DNA of 64,000 nucleotides from Fremontodendron californicum. Its lineage: Eukaryota > Streptophyta > Magnoliopsida > Malvales > Malvaceae. The notes beneath the pieces are model-generated. The model was not told the DNA's origin. It worked only from the letters and a program-made list of their open reading frames with translations, and ran no database searches. A program made the translations under genes and the position numbers. The stretch spans positions 19,904,501-19,968,500 of the forward strand of contig JAULJL010000027.1 in NCBI GenBank assembly GCA_030761205.1, in the 5' to 3' direction. Positions 43,913 through 55,978 of the stretch are shown one piece after another (position 1 is the stretch's first letter; each line of letters opens with the position of its first letter).

Positions 43913-44788
43913 ATGGAATTAAGCAATCTAACACTTGAAGAGTTGGTGGCATACATGAACATGGAGAATCAACAAGCCAATCTCACTTCCCCAGTTCAAC
44001 AATTGGCCATGGGAGGATGTCAAGGCCATCAAGTGTTCCAAGACCAACAGTATGATCATTACTCAAACACTTACCATGAGGGATGGTGGGATCATACTAA
44101 TTATGGCTACTCGAAAAATTACCAAGAAGTAGATCCTTATGCCAATTACACTCATCCATCTAGCTTCAATCAATCATGGTCTCAAGAACCAGATCTTTTT
44201 CAACCACCACATATGACTCAAAACTCAGGTACTTCTTTAGAAGATCTTGTCTATTCTCTTGTTACTGATTCTTTGCAATTTCAACAGGAAACAAGGGCAA
44301 GCATCCAGAGTTTGGAAAAGCAAATGAGCCAATTTGCTAGTAGTATGGTGGGATGGGTAGCACAAAGATCTGAAGAACTCCCAGCCCAAACGATGGTTAA
44401 CCCAAAGGAGAATGCTACTATTGTGACCTTGAAGAATGAGGAACAAGATGAGGATGAAACAAAATTAGAGATGGATTCTAAGAGTATTTCGGCACCTGAG
44501 GTAACGTTTAAGGTTTCACTTTTTACTAATGTTTCTTCTCCACCTTTTCCTAGTAGATTTGCAAAGTTCAAGGAGGAAGAACATGAACAACACATGCCGG
44601 AAACCTTAAACAACTTGTTTGTGGAGGTCATTCAACAAGTATCAAAATATGCTCCATTCCTCGATGACATATGCACCACAAAGGATGATGGAATAATACT
44701 TGTAATGGAGAATGCATCCATTGTTGTGCAAAGAAAGCTTCCTCTCAAACGCATAAATTTGGGAAATTTCATGTATGAGCCTGACAAG
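43913..44788 (+). pseudogene. Short gag-like ORF of A4, split by A5
   Basis: Codons to ...MYEPDK, then A5. The last ten codons, including the stop, are at 53899-53928. An in-frame 33-nt deletion removes the ILEDNEA segment (MDSKSISAPEV). Without A5 it would be a 301-aa ORF. Confidence 0.88.
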
Positions 44789-46868
44789 TGATGCACCCAA
44801 AAGAGTGTATCTTATTTAACCTTGCACTAAAAAGATAAATTGTAAGTATAGTAGTTAGCAAGGGTCGAGTCCTCAGGGATTGGGTTTTAGTTTATAAGTT
44901 AATAGTTTAAAACTTAAATTCAAGAACAATAAAAGAAAAGGGTTTTTGAAGCCAGATTTAAACTAAAGTAAATAATAAGAATAAGATGCAAGGCGGTATA
45001 ACCAGCCAATAAAAATATATATACTAAATTAGGCGGTATAACCAGCCAATAAAAATATATATACTAAATTAGGCGGTATAACCAGCCAATAAAAATAAAA
45101 CAAAGTTAATATACAAATGAGGCGATATAACCAGCCAATAAAAATAAATATAAAAAATAAGCAAACTAAAAGTAAGAAAACAAGTAAGTAAGAAGAATCA
45201 AATATGAAAAATATGGTTAAGGTTTCATTCTCCACCACTAGACATCATTAAGAATCAATTTCAGATCTATCAATATCAACCAACTATCAAAGTTAACAAC
45301 CGTAGATAACAACAAGCTTTGTTATCCCAATCTTTCCTTAGTTTGTCGTTAAATAGAACAAGCTCTCTATTTAATCTCTAACCATCAAACAACCTAGAAT
45401 AAGCTCTCTAGATTCAATTTAATGGCAGCTTTATGATGAGAAAGATAGGTTGATCTAAGCAACAAACACATAAGCTCGGATTGTTCAACTTAGGTTATGT
45501 TCCACTTTGCAATTATTGAAAACTTGACCATAATCATTAATCACAAATTGCCACTTATGAATAGGAAATCAAGACAATTACACGGATCAAGACTCCTAAA
45601 CTAGCAATAGATAATTATCAAGATCTATCTAGTTGTACACCTAAACAAATCAAGACAACATCATGAACAATTCTTGTAGAAGAACATAAGCAACTTTGAT
45701 AGAAAATTAATGATAGATAGAATCTGAAAATCAATTATAAAACATGTCTAGGGCTTTGAAATCACCCTTAACCAAATAGAAGTTTAGCCTAGCATAGGCA
45801 TTGTAAACATAAACATAAAATTAAAGAAAATATAAGAAGAAAATAAAAGAAAGAAAGAAGAAGAGGAAGAATATTAATTATCCAACCTCTTGCTCTCTCT
45901 AAAGAAAAAGAAAACTAGAGAAAAGAAAGAAAGCTAGAGAAAAGAAAGAAGAAGAAAACTTAGAGAATTTTATTAAAATGGCTAATATCCTACCTATGTA
46001 CAATATGATCCTCTACAATCATCCAAGGGCCTCTATTTATACACATTTTGGAGGGCTAAATGACAAGAGACAAGCTTTACAAATTTCAAAGGTAGGTATA
46101 ATAGGTGGGTGCATTTTTCTAACAATTTTCGTCATATTGTATGACAATTTTGATCAGCCAACTTGATGGTCGATTTTGTCAATCTTGGAGGCCTGATCTG
46201 ATCACATGGTCTTCTAGAAAAATGTTCCCCTATGAGTTACTGATTCATAGCCGTTGGAATCAGCTCATTTTCTGATGTGGAGAAGAAGATATGGGCAAAA
46301 TACGAAAACAGGTCAGCACAGACGTCATTGCACATCTGCCAACTTGATGGTCGATTTCTTCAATATTGGAGGCTTTATCGGATCACATGGTCTTCTAGAC
46401 AAATGTTCCCCTATCAGTTAGTGATCCATAGCCGTTGGAATCAGCTCATTTGCTGATGTGTATCGGACGATATGGTAAAAATGCGAAAACTGCTCAGGAC
46501 AGACGTCATTGCACATCAGCCAACTTGATGGTTGATTTCGCTAGGCAAAACGACTCCGTTTCAAGAAGTGTAAAACATGAAAAAGATAGATATGCCTCTT
46601 AAATTTGCACGGTAAAAATTTCAGCCTTATTGCTTCAGTGAAACTCGAGATATAGCTGATATGGCAAAAGGTGTCGGAACTGGAACTGAACTGGATTTGC
46701 CCTTAATTCTAGTAATCTGAAATCACTCAAAGAAACTTGTGAAAAACACCAAATTACATAAAAATATAAAAGATCATAAACACAATTAGACTAAACAATA
46801 ATAACTCGTATTTGACACAAAACAATAATAAAACATAACTAAAAACTATATAATTATACGAGTTATCA
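44789..46868 (-). repeat. 3' LTR of A5
   Basis: TATA on the minus strand at 46034-46041. Two TGACGTC motifs (46321-46327, 46502-46508) in a duplicated U3 unit. Four tandem units at 44992-45145. PPT on the minus strand at 46869-46885. Confidence 0.93.
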
Positions 46869-48648
46869 CACCCCCACACTTAGATTGTTGCTAGTCCCTA
46901 GCAACGACTCAATAAAAATAAAATAAGAAAATCTAATCTAATCCATTTTCGTAGGAAATCACGGTGGCACTTAGCATGTGACACAAGCCTTTAAACCCCT
47001 AGGTGTCCCTAGTGGACGAGTTTAGTCTCGTGAGGGTTTACTAGGACGATACCCACAAACATTGAAAACATAAGAAAAACTAAAAATAATAATTATAACT
47101 AATCCTTCCAATATAAATTTGAGATAATCATTGGACAAGTCTTAAAAACTAATCAATAGCTTAAAGAAATTCACAAAAAATCTTGCTTGAATGTAAATAA
47201 TTTGAGTTAAGCCAATATTAACATAACATATTTCAATCAAAATAGTGCATATTCAAACTTAATCTCAACTTCTCACATGGGATACTCTCTTGATTTTCAC
47301 TCTTTAAAGTAGTGGTAAAGTGTTTACACTCAATCAATCTCATGAAAACACTTCTACCATATGCTTGCTTGTCCACCTATTCTCCACTAAAAGATCATGC
47401 AACTTCATAAATCAAGAGGTCTTTAATCAAGGTTGTAATGGGGCCAAGGGGTTTGTAATGTGGTTGAAGAACAAAAGGATAAAGATATCACAAAGGTTCC
47501 AAAGAGTTCATAAAGTTTCGAGACATAAAAAGATCATACAAATAAAACTTCTCAAAACTCTTATAAAGCACATAATAACATAGGCTAAATATTCATGTTG
47601 AGCCTTTGCATCATTCTAACCAACTTTGTAACATCTTTTTCTTTACTTTAACTAGAAGTTCAAGAGAAGATTTTTTTTTTGTTTTTGTTTTTTTTTTTAT
47701 ATGAGAATGTATTTGACAATGATCCCTTTCTTTTTCTCTTGACTTTTTTCTTTCTTTTCCCCCCACACTTATTTCTTGTTTCTAACCCAAATTTTCAATA
47801 AATCTTCTTTGTCTTTGCAACTTGTCTCAAAACATGCTAATTCATCTTTTGGAACAAAGGTAAAGATATAAGTATATTTAGGTTAGGGACAAGTTATGGT
47901 TACCAAAGATATAGCTTATTCAATGTAGGCTCAAATTGGTTCACTAAGGGTGTGTTCTCTTGGAACATTAATAATGGATGGCTGTTTGGCTCTGGTTATA
48001 ATCCTAATGCCTCTATCATATTCATGTTGTCACATGTATCAATATAGTCTCAAACGGTTTAAAGCAAGTTCTAGAGAATCATGTAATCATAAGAGCACTC
48101 AAGAAAGAAATTAGATTGATTTGTATAATGCATCAATCATTATAGGCTCAAAAACTCACAAGGATGATTATACAAGTCAGATTAAGTCTAAACATGCTTC
48201 TTTCTCAATCAACATATCATATTAACATTGGCTCATAAAAGATTGACATCAAGCTCAATTCTCATGAAAATCTTCTCACTAATAAATCTGTTTTAGACTT
48301 ATGCAATTCATATCTCATCATAGTATTGAAAGTAACTAAAACACACTAAAAACACACTAAGTCTAAACATGCTTTTTTTTTTTTTTTTTTTAGAAGATTA
48401 AATCAAACTGACAAGGTATGTCTCAAGTCTCCCTTACTCAGACCTTGTTCAGAATGAATACTTCTAAATGTCTTAAAACACAACAATTTTTTTTTTTTAT
48501 ATTAGAAAAATATGTCCCTTACCCCCTACTAAAATATGACATTGTCCCCAATGTCAAATTTTAAAGGTAGAATTTAGGAGATATTACCTGCAGAGGTTGC
48601 TAACCACTTATTATAACTGAGACACAACAAGCAAAATGTTAGATAATG
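46869..48648 (-). other. 3' noncoding region of A5
   Basis: Reverse complement of the A1-type tail. G-run at ~47758-47770, ACAAGGT/ACCTTGT stem-loop at ~48413-48452, variant module CCCCTACTA...ACATTGTCCCCAATGT at ~48518-48557. No gene. Confidence 0.75.
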
Positions 48649-49296
48649 TCACAAAGACAAAGTGCAATCCACTCCTTGCTCGTCCATATCTCTTTTTCTT
48701 TTTCCGAGCGTTTGCGAAACAACCGTAGCAGATAAACACTCATAAGCTTGGAGCTTTTTGAGTAAATCTTCAATGGTTGTAGCAGAAATTATGGTTCTCC
48801 TTGCCTCTGAAAACATGAATCCATTATCCACAGCATTATCTAAATATGAAAGCAAATTACTAAAATAACCATTAATATTAAGCAAACCAATGGGTTTCTT
48901 ATTTGTGACCAAAGATGACCAAAAAGCCACGCAAGCTATTTCTTCCAATGTACCCAGACCTCCTGGTAGAGCAATGAATGCATCGGCAGAATGATACATG
49001 ATTGTCATCCGTTCAGGGATACTCCAGACTTGTATTTCCTTACCCACGGTAGGTCCACAAAAACTTGTGAATAGTTTTGTCACGATTCCTAGAACTGGAC
49101 TTCCTCCGGCGTGTGCTGCTGTAGCGACTGCTCCCATTAAACCCGTACTACCGCCTCCATAAATCAAGTGGATCTTTTGTTGGGCAAGTATTACTCCAAC
49201 TCTTATGGCTTCATCAGCGAATATGTTATTTTTTCCTGGATAAGCACCTCCAAAGACACAAATTTTTTTAATGCGCTGGGATGAAGTACTTTCCAT
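48649..49296 (-). CDS. LOG-like: LOG-like, copy A5
   Basis: 215 aa with its own ATG, all signatures present (GGGSTGLMG, IPERMTIM, PGGLGTLEE, KRKRD tail). Private changes GIVTKLF and CVAFWSS lie outside the signatures. The upstream ATG used as an alternative in A1 is in a different frame here, which supports MESTSSQ as the real start. Confidence 0.9.
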   Translation of the reverse strand: MESTSSQRIKKICVFGGAYPGKNNIFADEAIRVGVILAQQKIHLIYGGGSTGLMGAVATAAHAGGSPVLGIVTKLFTSFCGPTVGKEIQVWSIPERMTIMYHSADAFIALPGGLGTLEEIACVAFWSSLVTNKKPIGLLNINGYFSNLLSYLDNAVDNGFMFSEARRTIISATTIEDLLKKLQAYECLSATVVSQTLGKRKRDMDEQGVDCTLSL

Positions 49297-49657
49297 TTTT
49301 TTTTCTTCGAGTGCCTGAAAGAGAATGAGTACATGGTGTAATATATAGAGGACTCAGTAGTGAATCAGACAAGAGTAATAATGTCGCCGAAAGTGTATCT
49401 GACCTGTCAGAAGAAAATGTTAACCTAACAAAAGATTTTTGCGTGATTTCAGGAATAAAATCAAAAAGAGAAGAAAAATCAACCGTAAAAGACAAATAAA
49501 AAAAATGAGAATAATTACACAAATCGAACAACACGTAAATTAAACCAAAATAAAGTTATTGCAAATCAAACCAAAAACTGAGAAGTCATTTATTGTAGTT
49601 GTGATTGTGGCTCACATCTTCCTCTGGTTTTACGTCCAGAAACGGCTTAAACGCCTT

Positions 49658-50194
49658 CTATGAGTCGAGGATATGCTTCCCATCCAGTTTTCTTACAAGC
49701 TGGCAAACAGGGTCTTTTAACATCAGATTCCCAAGATGTTGCCATTCCCTTTGGAATTGCGGCCATAAATCAAGAATTTCTCTTTGTACGTCTCCACTAG
49801 GATGCGTCTCAAGAGAAAGTTGGATATTACCCAAATTCTCCTTACTCAGTCCATCCTTAATGAATTCAATTTTATCATCTCGATTAGAGGACGGAATCCC
49901 AATAGAACGACATTTACCGTTACACGTCCATCGTGCACATTTGTGGCAATTTGAACTCATGCGCTTTGCTCGTCGCTTCTTTGCAAAAGTGCTTCTACCT
50001 GTACCTGGTAAATGCAAAACAGGAAGATATTCATCTTCACGTACCTTGGCTTCAATTATCCAACGTATGTCGTCAGGAATCCCTTTGTGCATAAGCATTC
50101 TTAATCTTTCAAATCGAACTTGGTAAAGCTTCAGTAAAATATTTCGAGGAAAAGGAGGAAATCGTTTCTGCAATCTTGTGAGAATATCATCCAT
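49658..50194 (-). CDS. Carlavirus-type cysteine-rich protein-like, copy A5
   Basis: 178 aa, the consensus version of the five copies. Intron 49404-49615 lies downstream. Stem-loop (50276-50320) and TATA (50238-50245) lie upstream. Ends at the conserved TAG. Confidence 0.62.
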   Translation of the reverse strand: MDDILTRLQKRFPPFPRNILLKLYQVRFERLRMLMHKGIPDDIRWIIEAKVREDEYLPVLHLPGTGRSTFAKKRRAKRMSSNCHKCARWTCNGKCRSIGIPSSNRDDKIEFIKDGLSKENLGNIQLSLETHPSGDVQREILDLWPQFQREWQHLGNLMLKDPVCQLVRKLDGKHILDS

Positions 50195-50728
50195 CCTGAA
50201 AAAAAGAAAAAAAATGAAAGAGAAATTGAAAGAGAAATTTATATACAATATCAGTTTTGTGGGTAGCTGATGGAACCGACTTAAATAATCACGGAGTACC
50301 GTTATCCGCCATTTAACCGGGGTAAAAAAAAATTATATTTACATCTAGTTATTTTCAAAACAAGGATCAGAAAGAAAAACAACATAAAAAGACTCAAAAA
50401 CAAAACACTCTAAATAAAATCCTAAATTTTTCCCCCCACACATAATTCTTACATTGTCATTAATGTAATGCTATTAATCCCAAATGCAAGAATTATATGT
50501 AAGAGAAAAGAACTATTAAACAAAAGAAACTTATGCGGCCTAAATGAACTTAAAAACAGTAAACACAATTAACAAAGAAACATAAGAAATAAAAATAAAA
50601 ATAAAAACAATAAAAACAATAAAAGAAAAAGGAAAAGAAAGAGAAAGCAAATCTGAATATGGAAGGTTGGCAATTTCATCTTTAATTGGGCTGCCTTCCC
50701 AATTAACACTTGAGTTAGTGTTTTGAAT

Positions 50729-51667
50729 CTAACCAACACCCCTTCTTGGCTTTTTAGGCTTGTGAGGCTCATACATGAAATTTCCCAAATTTATGCGTTT
50801 GAGAGGAAGCTTTCTTTGCACAACAGTGGATGCATTCTCCATTACAAGTATTATTCCATCATCCTTGGTGGTGCATATCTCATCGAGGAATGGTGCATCT
50901 TTTGGTACTTGTTGAATGACATCCACAAACAAACTGTTTAAGTTTTCCAGCGTGTCTTGTTCATGTTCATCCTCCTTGAACTTTGCGAATCTACTAGGAA
51001 AAGGTGGAGAAGAAACATTAGTAAAAATTGGAATCTCAAACGTTACCTCAGGTGCTGAAATACTCTTATTTGGATTTGTGGCTTCATTATCCTCAAGAAT
51101 AGAATCCATCTCTAATTTTGTCTCATCCTCATCTTGTTCATCATTCTTCAAGGTCACAATAGTAGTATTCTCCTTTGGGTTAATCATTGTTTGGGCAGAG
51201 AGTTCTTCAGATCTTTGTGCTACCCATACCACCATACTACTAGCCAATAGGCTCATTTGCCTTTCCAAACTCTGGATACTTGCCCTTGTTTCCTGTTGAA
51301 ATTGCAAAGTATTAGTAACAAGAGAATCGACAAGATCTTCTAAAGAAGTACCTGAGTTTTGAGTCATATGTAGTGGCTGAAAAAGATCTGGTTCTTGAGA
51401 CCATGATTGATTAAATCTAGATGGATGAGTGTAATTGGCATAAGGATCTACTTCTTGGTAATTTTCTGAGTAGCCATAATTAGTATGATCCCACCATCCC
51501 TCATGGTAAGTGTTTGAGTAATGATCATACTGTTGGTCTTGGAACACTTGATGGCCTTGACATCCTCCCATGGCCAATTGTTGAACTGGGTAGGTGAGAT
51601 TGGCTTGTTGATTTTCCATGTTCATGTATGCCACCAACTCTTCAAGTCTTAGATTGCTCAATTCCAT
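50729..51667 (-). CDS. Short gag-derived protein of A5 (312 aa)
   Basis: Start at MELSNLRLEELV; codons further upstream are only the A-run. Uninterrupted. PBS on the minus strand at 51790-51807, perfect tRNA-Asp complement. Confidence 0.8.
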   Translation of the reverse strand: MELSNLRLEELVAYMNMENQQANLTYPVQQLAMGGCQGHQVFQDQQYDHYSNTYHEGWWDHTNYGYSENYQEVDPYANYTHPSRFNQSWSQEPDLFQPLHMTQNSGTSLEDLVDSLVTNTLQFQQETRASIQSLERQMSLLASSMVVWVAQRSEELSAQTMINPKENTTIVTLKNDEQDEDETKLEMDSILEDNEATNPNKSISAPEVTFEIPIFTNVSSPPFPSRFAKFKEDEHEQDTLENLNSLFVDVIQQVPKDAPFLDEICTTKDDGIILVMENASTVVQRKLPLKRINLGNFMYEPHKPKKPRRGVG

Positions 51668-51813
51668 GGTTTTTTTTTTTTTTTTTTTTTTCAAAATTTG
51701 ATAAGAAAAACTTGTATGTACAAGAAAATAGAACTAATTAGAACTGAAAATAAGAATAAACCAAGTAACAAATAAACTAAAGAAAACAATCCCCGGCAAC
51801 GGCGCCAAAAATT

Positions 51814-53893
51814 TGATGCACCCAAAAGAGTGTATCTTATTTAACCTTGCACTAAAAAGATAAATTGTAAGTATAGTAGTTAGCAAGGGTCGAGTCCTCA
51901 AGGATTGGGTTTTAGTTTATAAGTTAATAGTTTAAAACTTAAATTCAAGAACAATAAAAGAAAAGGGTTTTTGAAGCCAGATTTAAACTAAAGTAAATAA
52001 TAAGAATAAGATGCAAGGCGGTATAACTAGCAAATAAAAATATATATACTAAATTAGGCGGTATAACCAGCCAATAAAAATATATATACTAAATTAGGCG
52101 GTATAACCAGCCAATAAAAATAAAACAAAGTTAATATACAAATGAGGCGGTATAACCAGCCAATAAAAATAAATATAAAAAATAAGCAAACTAAAAGTAA
52201 GAAAACAAGTAAGTAAGAAGAATCAAATATGAAAAATATGGTTAAGGTTTCATTCTCCACCACTAGACATCATTAAGAATCAATTTCAGATCTATCAATA
52301 TCAACCAACTATCAAAGTTAACAACCGTAGATAACAACAAGCTCTGTTATCCCAATCTTTCCTTAGTTTGTCGTTAAATAGAACAAGCTCTCTATTTAAT
52401 CTCTAACCATCAAACAACCTAGAATAAGCTCTCTAGATTCAATTTAATGGCAGCTTTATGATGAGAAAGATAGGTTGATCTAAGCAACAAACACATAAGC
52501 TCGGATTGTTCAACTTAGGTTATGTTCCACTTTGCAATTATTGAAAACTTGACCATAATCATTAATCACAAATTGCCACTTATGAATAGGAAATCAAGAC
52601 AATTACACGGATCAAGACTCCTAAACTAGCAATAGATAATTATCAAGATCTATCTAGTTGTACACCTAAACAAATCAAGACAACATCATGAACAATTCTT
52701 GTAGAAGAACATAAGCAACTTTGATAGAAAATTAATGATAGATAGAATCTGAAAATCAATTATAAAACATGTCTAGGGCTTTGAAATCACCCTTAACCAA
52801 ATAGAAGTTTAGCCTAGCATAGGCATTGTAAACATAAACATAAAATTAAAGAAAATCTAAGAAGAAAATAAAAGAAAGAAAGAAGAAGAGGAAGAATATT
52901 AATTATCCAACCTCTTGCTCTCTCTAAAGAAAAAGAAAACTAGAGAAAAGAAAGAAAGCTAGAGAAAAGAAAGAAGAAGAAAACTTAGAGAATTTTATTA
53001 AAATGGCTAATATCCTACCTATGTACAATATGATCCTCTACAATCATCCAAGGGCCTCTATTTATACACATTTTGGAGGGCTAAATGACAAGAGACAAGC
53101 TTTACAAATTTCAAAGGTAGGTATAATAGGTGGGTGCATTTTTCTAACAATTTTCGTCATATTGTATGACAATTTTGATCAGCCAACTTGATGGTCGATT
53201 TTGTCAATCTTGGAGGCCTGATCTGATCACATGGTCTTCTAGAAAAATGTTCCCCTATGAGTTACTGATTCATAGCCGTTGGAATCAGCTCATTTTCTGA
53301 TGTGGAGAAGAAGATATGGGCAAAATACGAAAACAGGTCAGCACAGACGTCATTGCACATCTGCCAACTTGATGGTCGATTTCTTCAATATTGGAGGCTT
53401 TATCGGATCACATGGTCTTCTAGACAAATGTTCCCCTATCCGTTAGTGATCCATAGCCGTTGGAATCAGCTCATTTGCTGATATGTATCGGACGATATGG
53501 TAAAAATGCGAAAACTGCTCAGGACAGACGTCATTGCACATCAGCCAACTTGATGGTTGATTTCGCTAGGCAAAACGACTCCGTTTCAAGAAGTGTAAAA
53601 CATGAAAAAGATAGATATGCCTCTTAAATTTGCACGGTAAAAATTTCAGCCTTATTGCTTCAGTGAAACTCGAGATATAGCTGATATGGCAAAAGGTGTC
53701 GGAACTGGAACTGAACTGGATTTGCCCTTAATTCTAGTAATCTGAAATCACTCAAAGAAACTTGTGAAAAACACCAAATTACATAAAAATATAAAAGATC
53801 ATAAACACAATTAGACTAAACAATAATAACTCGTATTTGACACAAAACAATAATAAAACATAACTAAAAACTATATAATTATACGAGTTATCA
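51814..53893 (-). repeat. 5' LTR of A5
   Basis: TATA 53059-53066. TGACGTC motifs at 53346-53352 and 53527-53533. Tandem units 52017-52170, one of them altered (TATAACTAGCAAAT). Confidence 0.93.
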
Positions 53894-54432
53894 ACAAGCC
53901 TAAAATGCCAAGAAAGGGTGTTGGTTAGGTTCAAAACACTAAATCAAGTGCTAATTGGGGGAGGCAGCCTAATTAGTGAAAGCATTGCCAAACTGCCATC
54001 CTCAGATTTGCTCTCTTTTTCTTTATCTTTTTCTTATGTTTCTTTGTCAATTGTGTTTAGTGTTTTTAAGTTCATTTAGGCTGCATAAGTTTATTTTGTT
54101 TAATAGTTCTTTTCACTTACACATGATTCTTTCATTTGGGTTAATAGCATTACATTAATGACAATGTAAAAATTATGTGTGGGGGGAAGAATTTAGGATT
54201 TTATTTAGAGTGTTTTGTTTTTGAGTCTTCTTATGCTGTTTTTCTTTCTGATCCTTGTTTTGAAAATAACTAGATGTAAATATAATTTTTATTTTTTTTA
54301 CCCCGGTTAAATGGCGGATAACGGTACTCCGTGATTATTTAAATCGGTTCCATCAGATACCCACAAAACTGATATTGTATATAAATTTCTCTTCCAATTT
54401 CTCTTTCATTTTTTTTCATTTTTTTTTTCAGG
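53894..54432 (+). other. A4 gag end and leader of its viral-like gene
   Basis: Second ACAAG TSD, gag-like codons 53899-53928, then post-gag spacer with hairpin and G-run (~54144-54188), stem-loop 54303-54347 and TATA 54378-54385. Confidence 0.75.
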
Positions 54433-54969
54433 ATGGATGATATTCTCACAAGATTGCAGAAACGATTTCCTCCTTTTCCTCGAAATATTTTACTGAAGCT
54501 TTACCAAGTTCGATTTGAAAGATTAAGAATGCTTATGCACAAAGGGATTCCTGACGACATACGTTGGATAATTGAAGCCAAGGTACGTGAAGATGAATAT
54601 CTTCCTATTTTGCATTTACCAGGTACAGGTAGAAGCACTTTTGCAAAGAAGCGACGAGCAAAGCGCATGAGTTCAAATTGCCACAAATGTGCACGATGGA
54701 TGTGTAACGGTAAATGTCGTTCTATTGGGATTCCGTCCTCTAATCGAGATGATAAAATTGAATTCATTAAGGATGGACTGAGTAAGGAGAATTTGGGTAA
54801 TATCCAACTTTCTCTTGAGACGCATCCTAGTGGAGACGTACAAAGAGAAATTCTTGATTTATGGCCGCAATTCCAAAGGGAATGGCAACATCTTGGGAAT
54901 CTGATGTTAAAAGACCCTGTTTGCCAGCTTGTAAGAAAACTGGATGGGAAGCATATCCTCGACTCATAG
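54433..54969 (+). CDS. Carlavirus-type cysteine-rich protein-like, copy A4
   Basis: 178 aa, open. Private changes YLPILHL and, inside the Cys cluster, ARWMC; neither removes a cysteine. Intron 55012-55225 follows. Confidence 0.6.
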   Translation: MDDILTRLQKRFPPFPRNILLKLYQVRFERLRMLMHKGIPDDIRWIIEAKVREDEYLPILHLPGTGRSTFAKKRRAKRMSSNCHKCARWMCNGKCRSIGIPSSNRDDKIEFIKDGLSKENLGNIQLSLETHPSGDVQREILDLWPQFQREWQHLGNLMLKDPVCQLVRKLDGKHILDS

Positions 54970-55330
54970 AAGGCGTTTAAGCCGTTTCTGGACGTAAAAC
55001 CAGAGGAAGATGTGAGCCACAATCACAACTACAATAAACGACTTCTCAGCTTTTGGTTTGATTTGCAATAACTTTATTTTGGTTTAATTTACGTGTTGTT
55101 CGATTTGTGTAATTATTCTCGTTTTTTTTTTTTTGTCTTTTACGGTTGATTTTTTCTTCTCTTTTTGATTTTCTTCCTGAAATCACGCAAAAATCTTTTG
55201 TTAGGTTAACATTTTCTTCTGACAGGTCAGATACACTTTCGGCGACATTATTACTCTTGTCTGATTCACTACTCAGTCCTCTATATATTACACCATGTAC
55301 TCATTCTCTTTCAGGCACTCGAAAAAAAAA

Positions 55331-55978
55331 ATGGAAAGTACTTCGTCCCAACGCATTAAAAAAATTTGTGTCTTTGGAGGTGCTTATCCAGGGAAAAATA
55401 ACATATTCGTTGATGAAGCCATAAGAGTTGGAGTAATACTTGCCCAACAAAAGATCCAGTTGATTTATGGAGGCGGTAGTACGGGTTTAATGGGAGCAGT
55501 CGCTACAGCAGCACACGCCGGAGGAAGTCCAGTTCTAGGAGTCGTGCCAAAACTATTCACAGATTTTTGTGGACCTACCGTGGGTAAGGAAATACAAGTC
55601 TGGAGTATCCCTGAACGGATAACAATCATGTACCATTCTGCCGATGCATTCATTGCTTTACCAGGAGGTCTGGGTACATTGGAAGAAATAGCTTTCGTGG
55701 CTTCTTGGTCATCTTTGGTCACAAATAAGAAACCCATTGGTTTGCTTAATATTAATGGTTATTTTAATAATTTGCTTTCATATTTAGATAATGCTGTGGA
55801 TAATGGATTCATGTTTTCAGAGGCAAGGAGAACCATAATTTCTGCTACAACCATTGAAGATTTACTCAAAAAGCTCCAAGCTTATGAGTGTTTATCTGCT
55901 ACGGTTGTTTCGCAAACGCTCGGAAAAAGAAAAAGAGATATGGACGAGCAAGGAGTGGATTGCACTTTGTCTTTGTGA
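55331..55978 (+). CDS. LOG-like: LOG-like, copy A4
   Basis: 215 aa, open, signatures intact: GGGSTGLMG 47-55, Arg 96, PGGLGTLEE 111-119. Private changes IFVDEA, IAFVASW and YFNNLL. With A5 it is the best candidate for an active enzyme in this window. Confidence 0.92.
   Translation: MESTSSQRIKKICVFGGAYPGKNNIFVDEAIRVGVILAQQKIQLIYGGGSTGLMGAVATAAHAGGSPVLGVVPKLFTDFCGPTVGKEIQVWSIPERITIMYHSADAFIALPGGLGTLEEIAFVASWSSLVTNKKPIGLLNINGYFNNLLSYLDNAVDNGFMFSEARRTIISATTIEDLLKKLQAYECLSATVVSQTLGKRKRDMDEQGVDCTLSL

Larger units (their letters stand above)
44789..53893 (-). mobile_element. Element A5 (family A), minus strand, complete
   Basis: LTRs 44789-46868 (3') and 51814-53893 (5'), both 2080 bp, with about eight differences by eye. 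TSD ACAAG at 44784-44788 and 53894-53898. All three ORFs are open. Confidence 0.95.
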
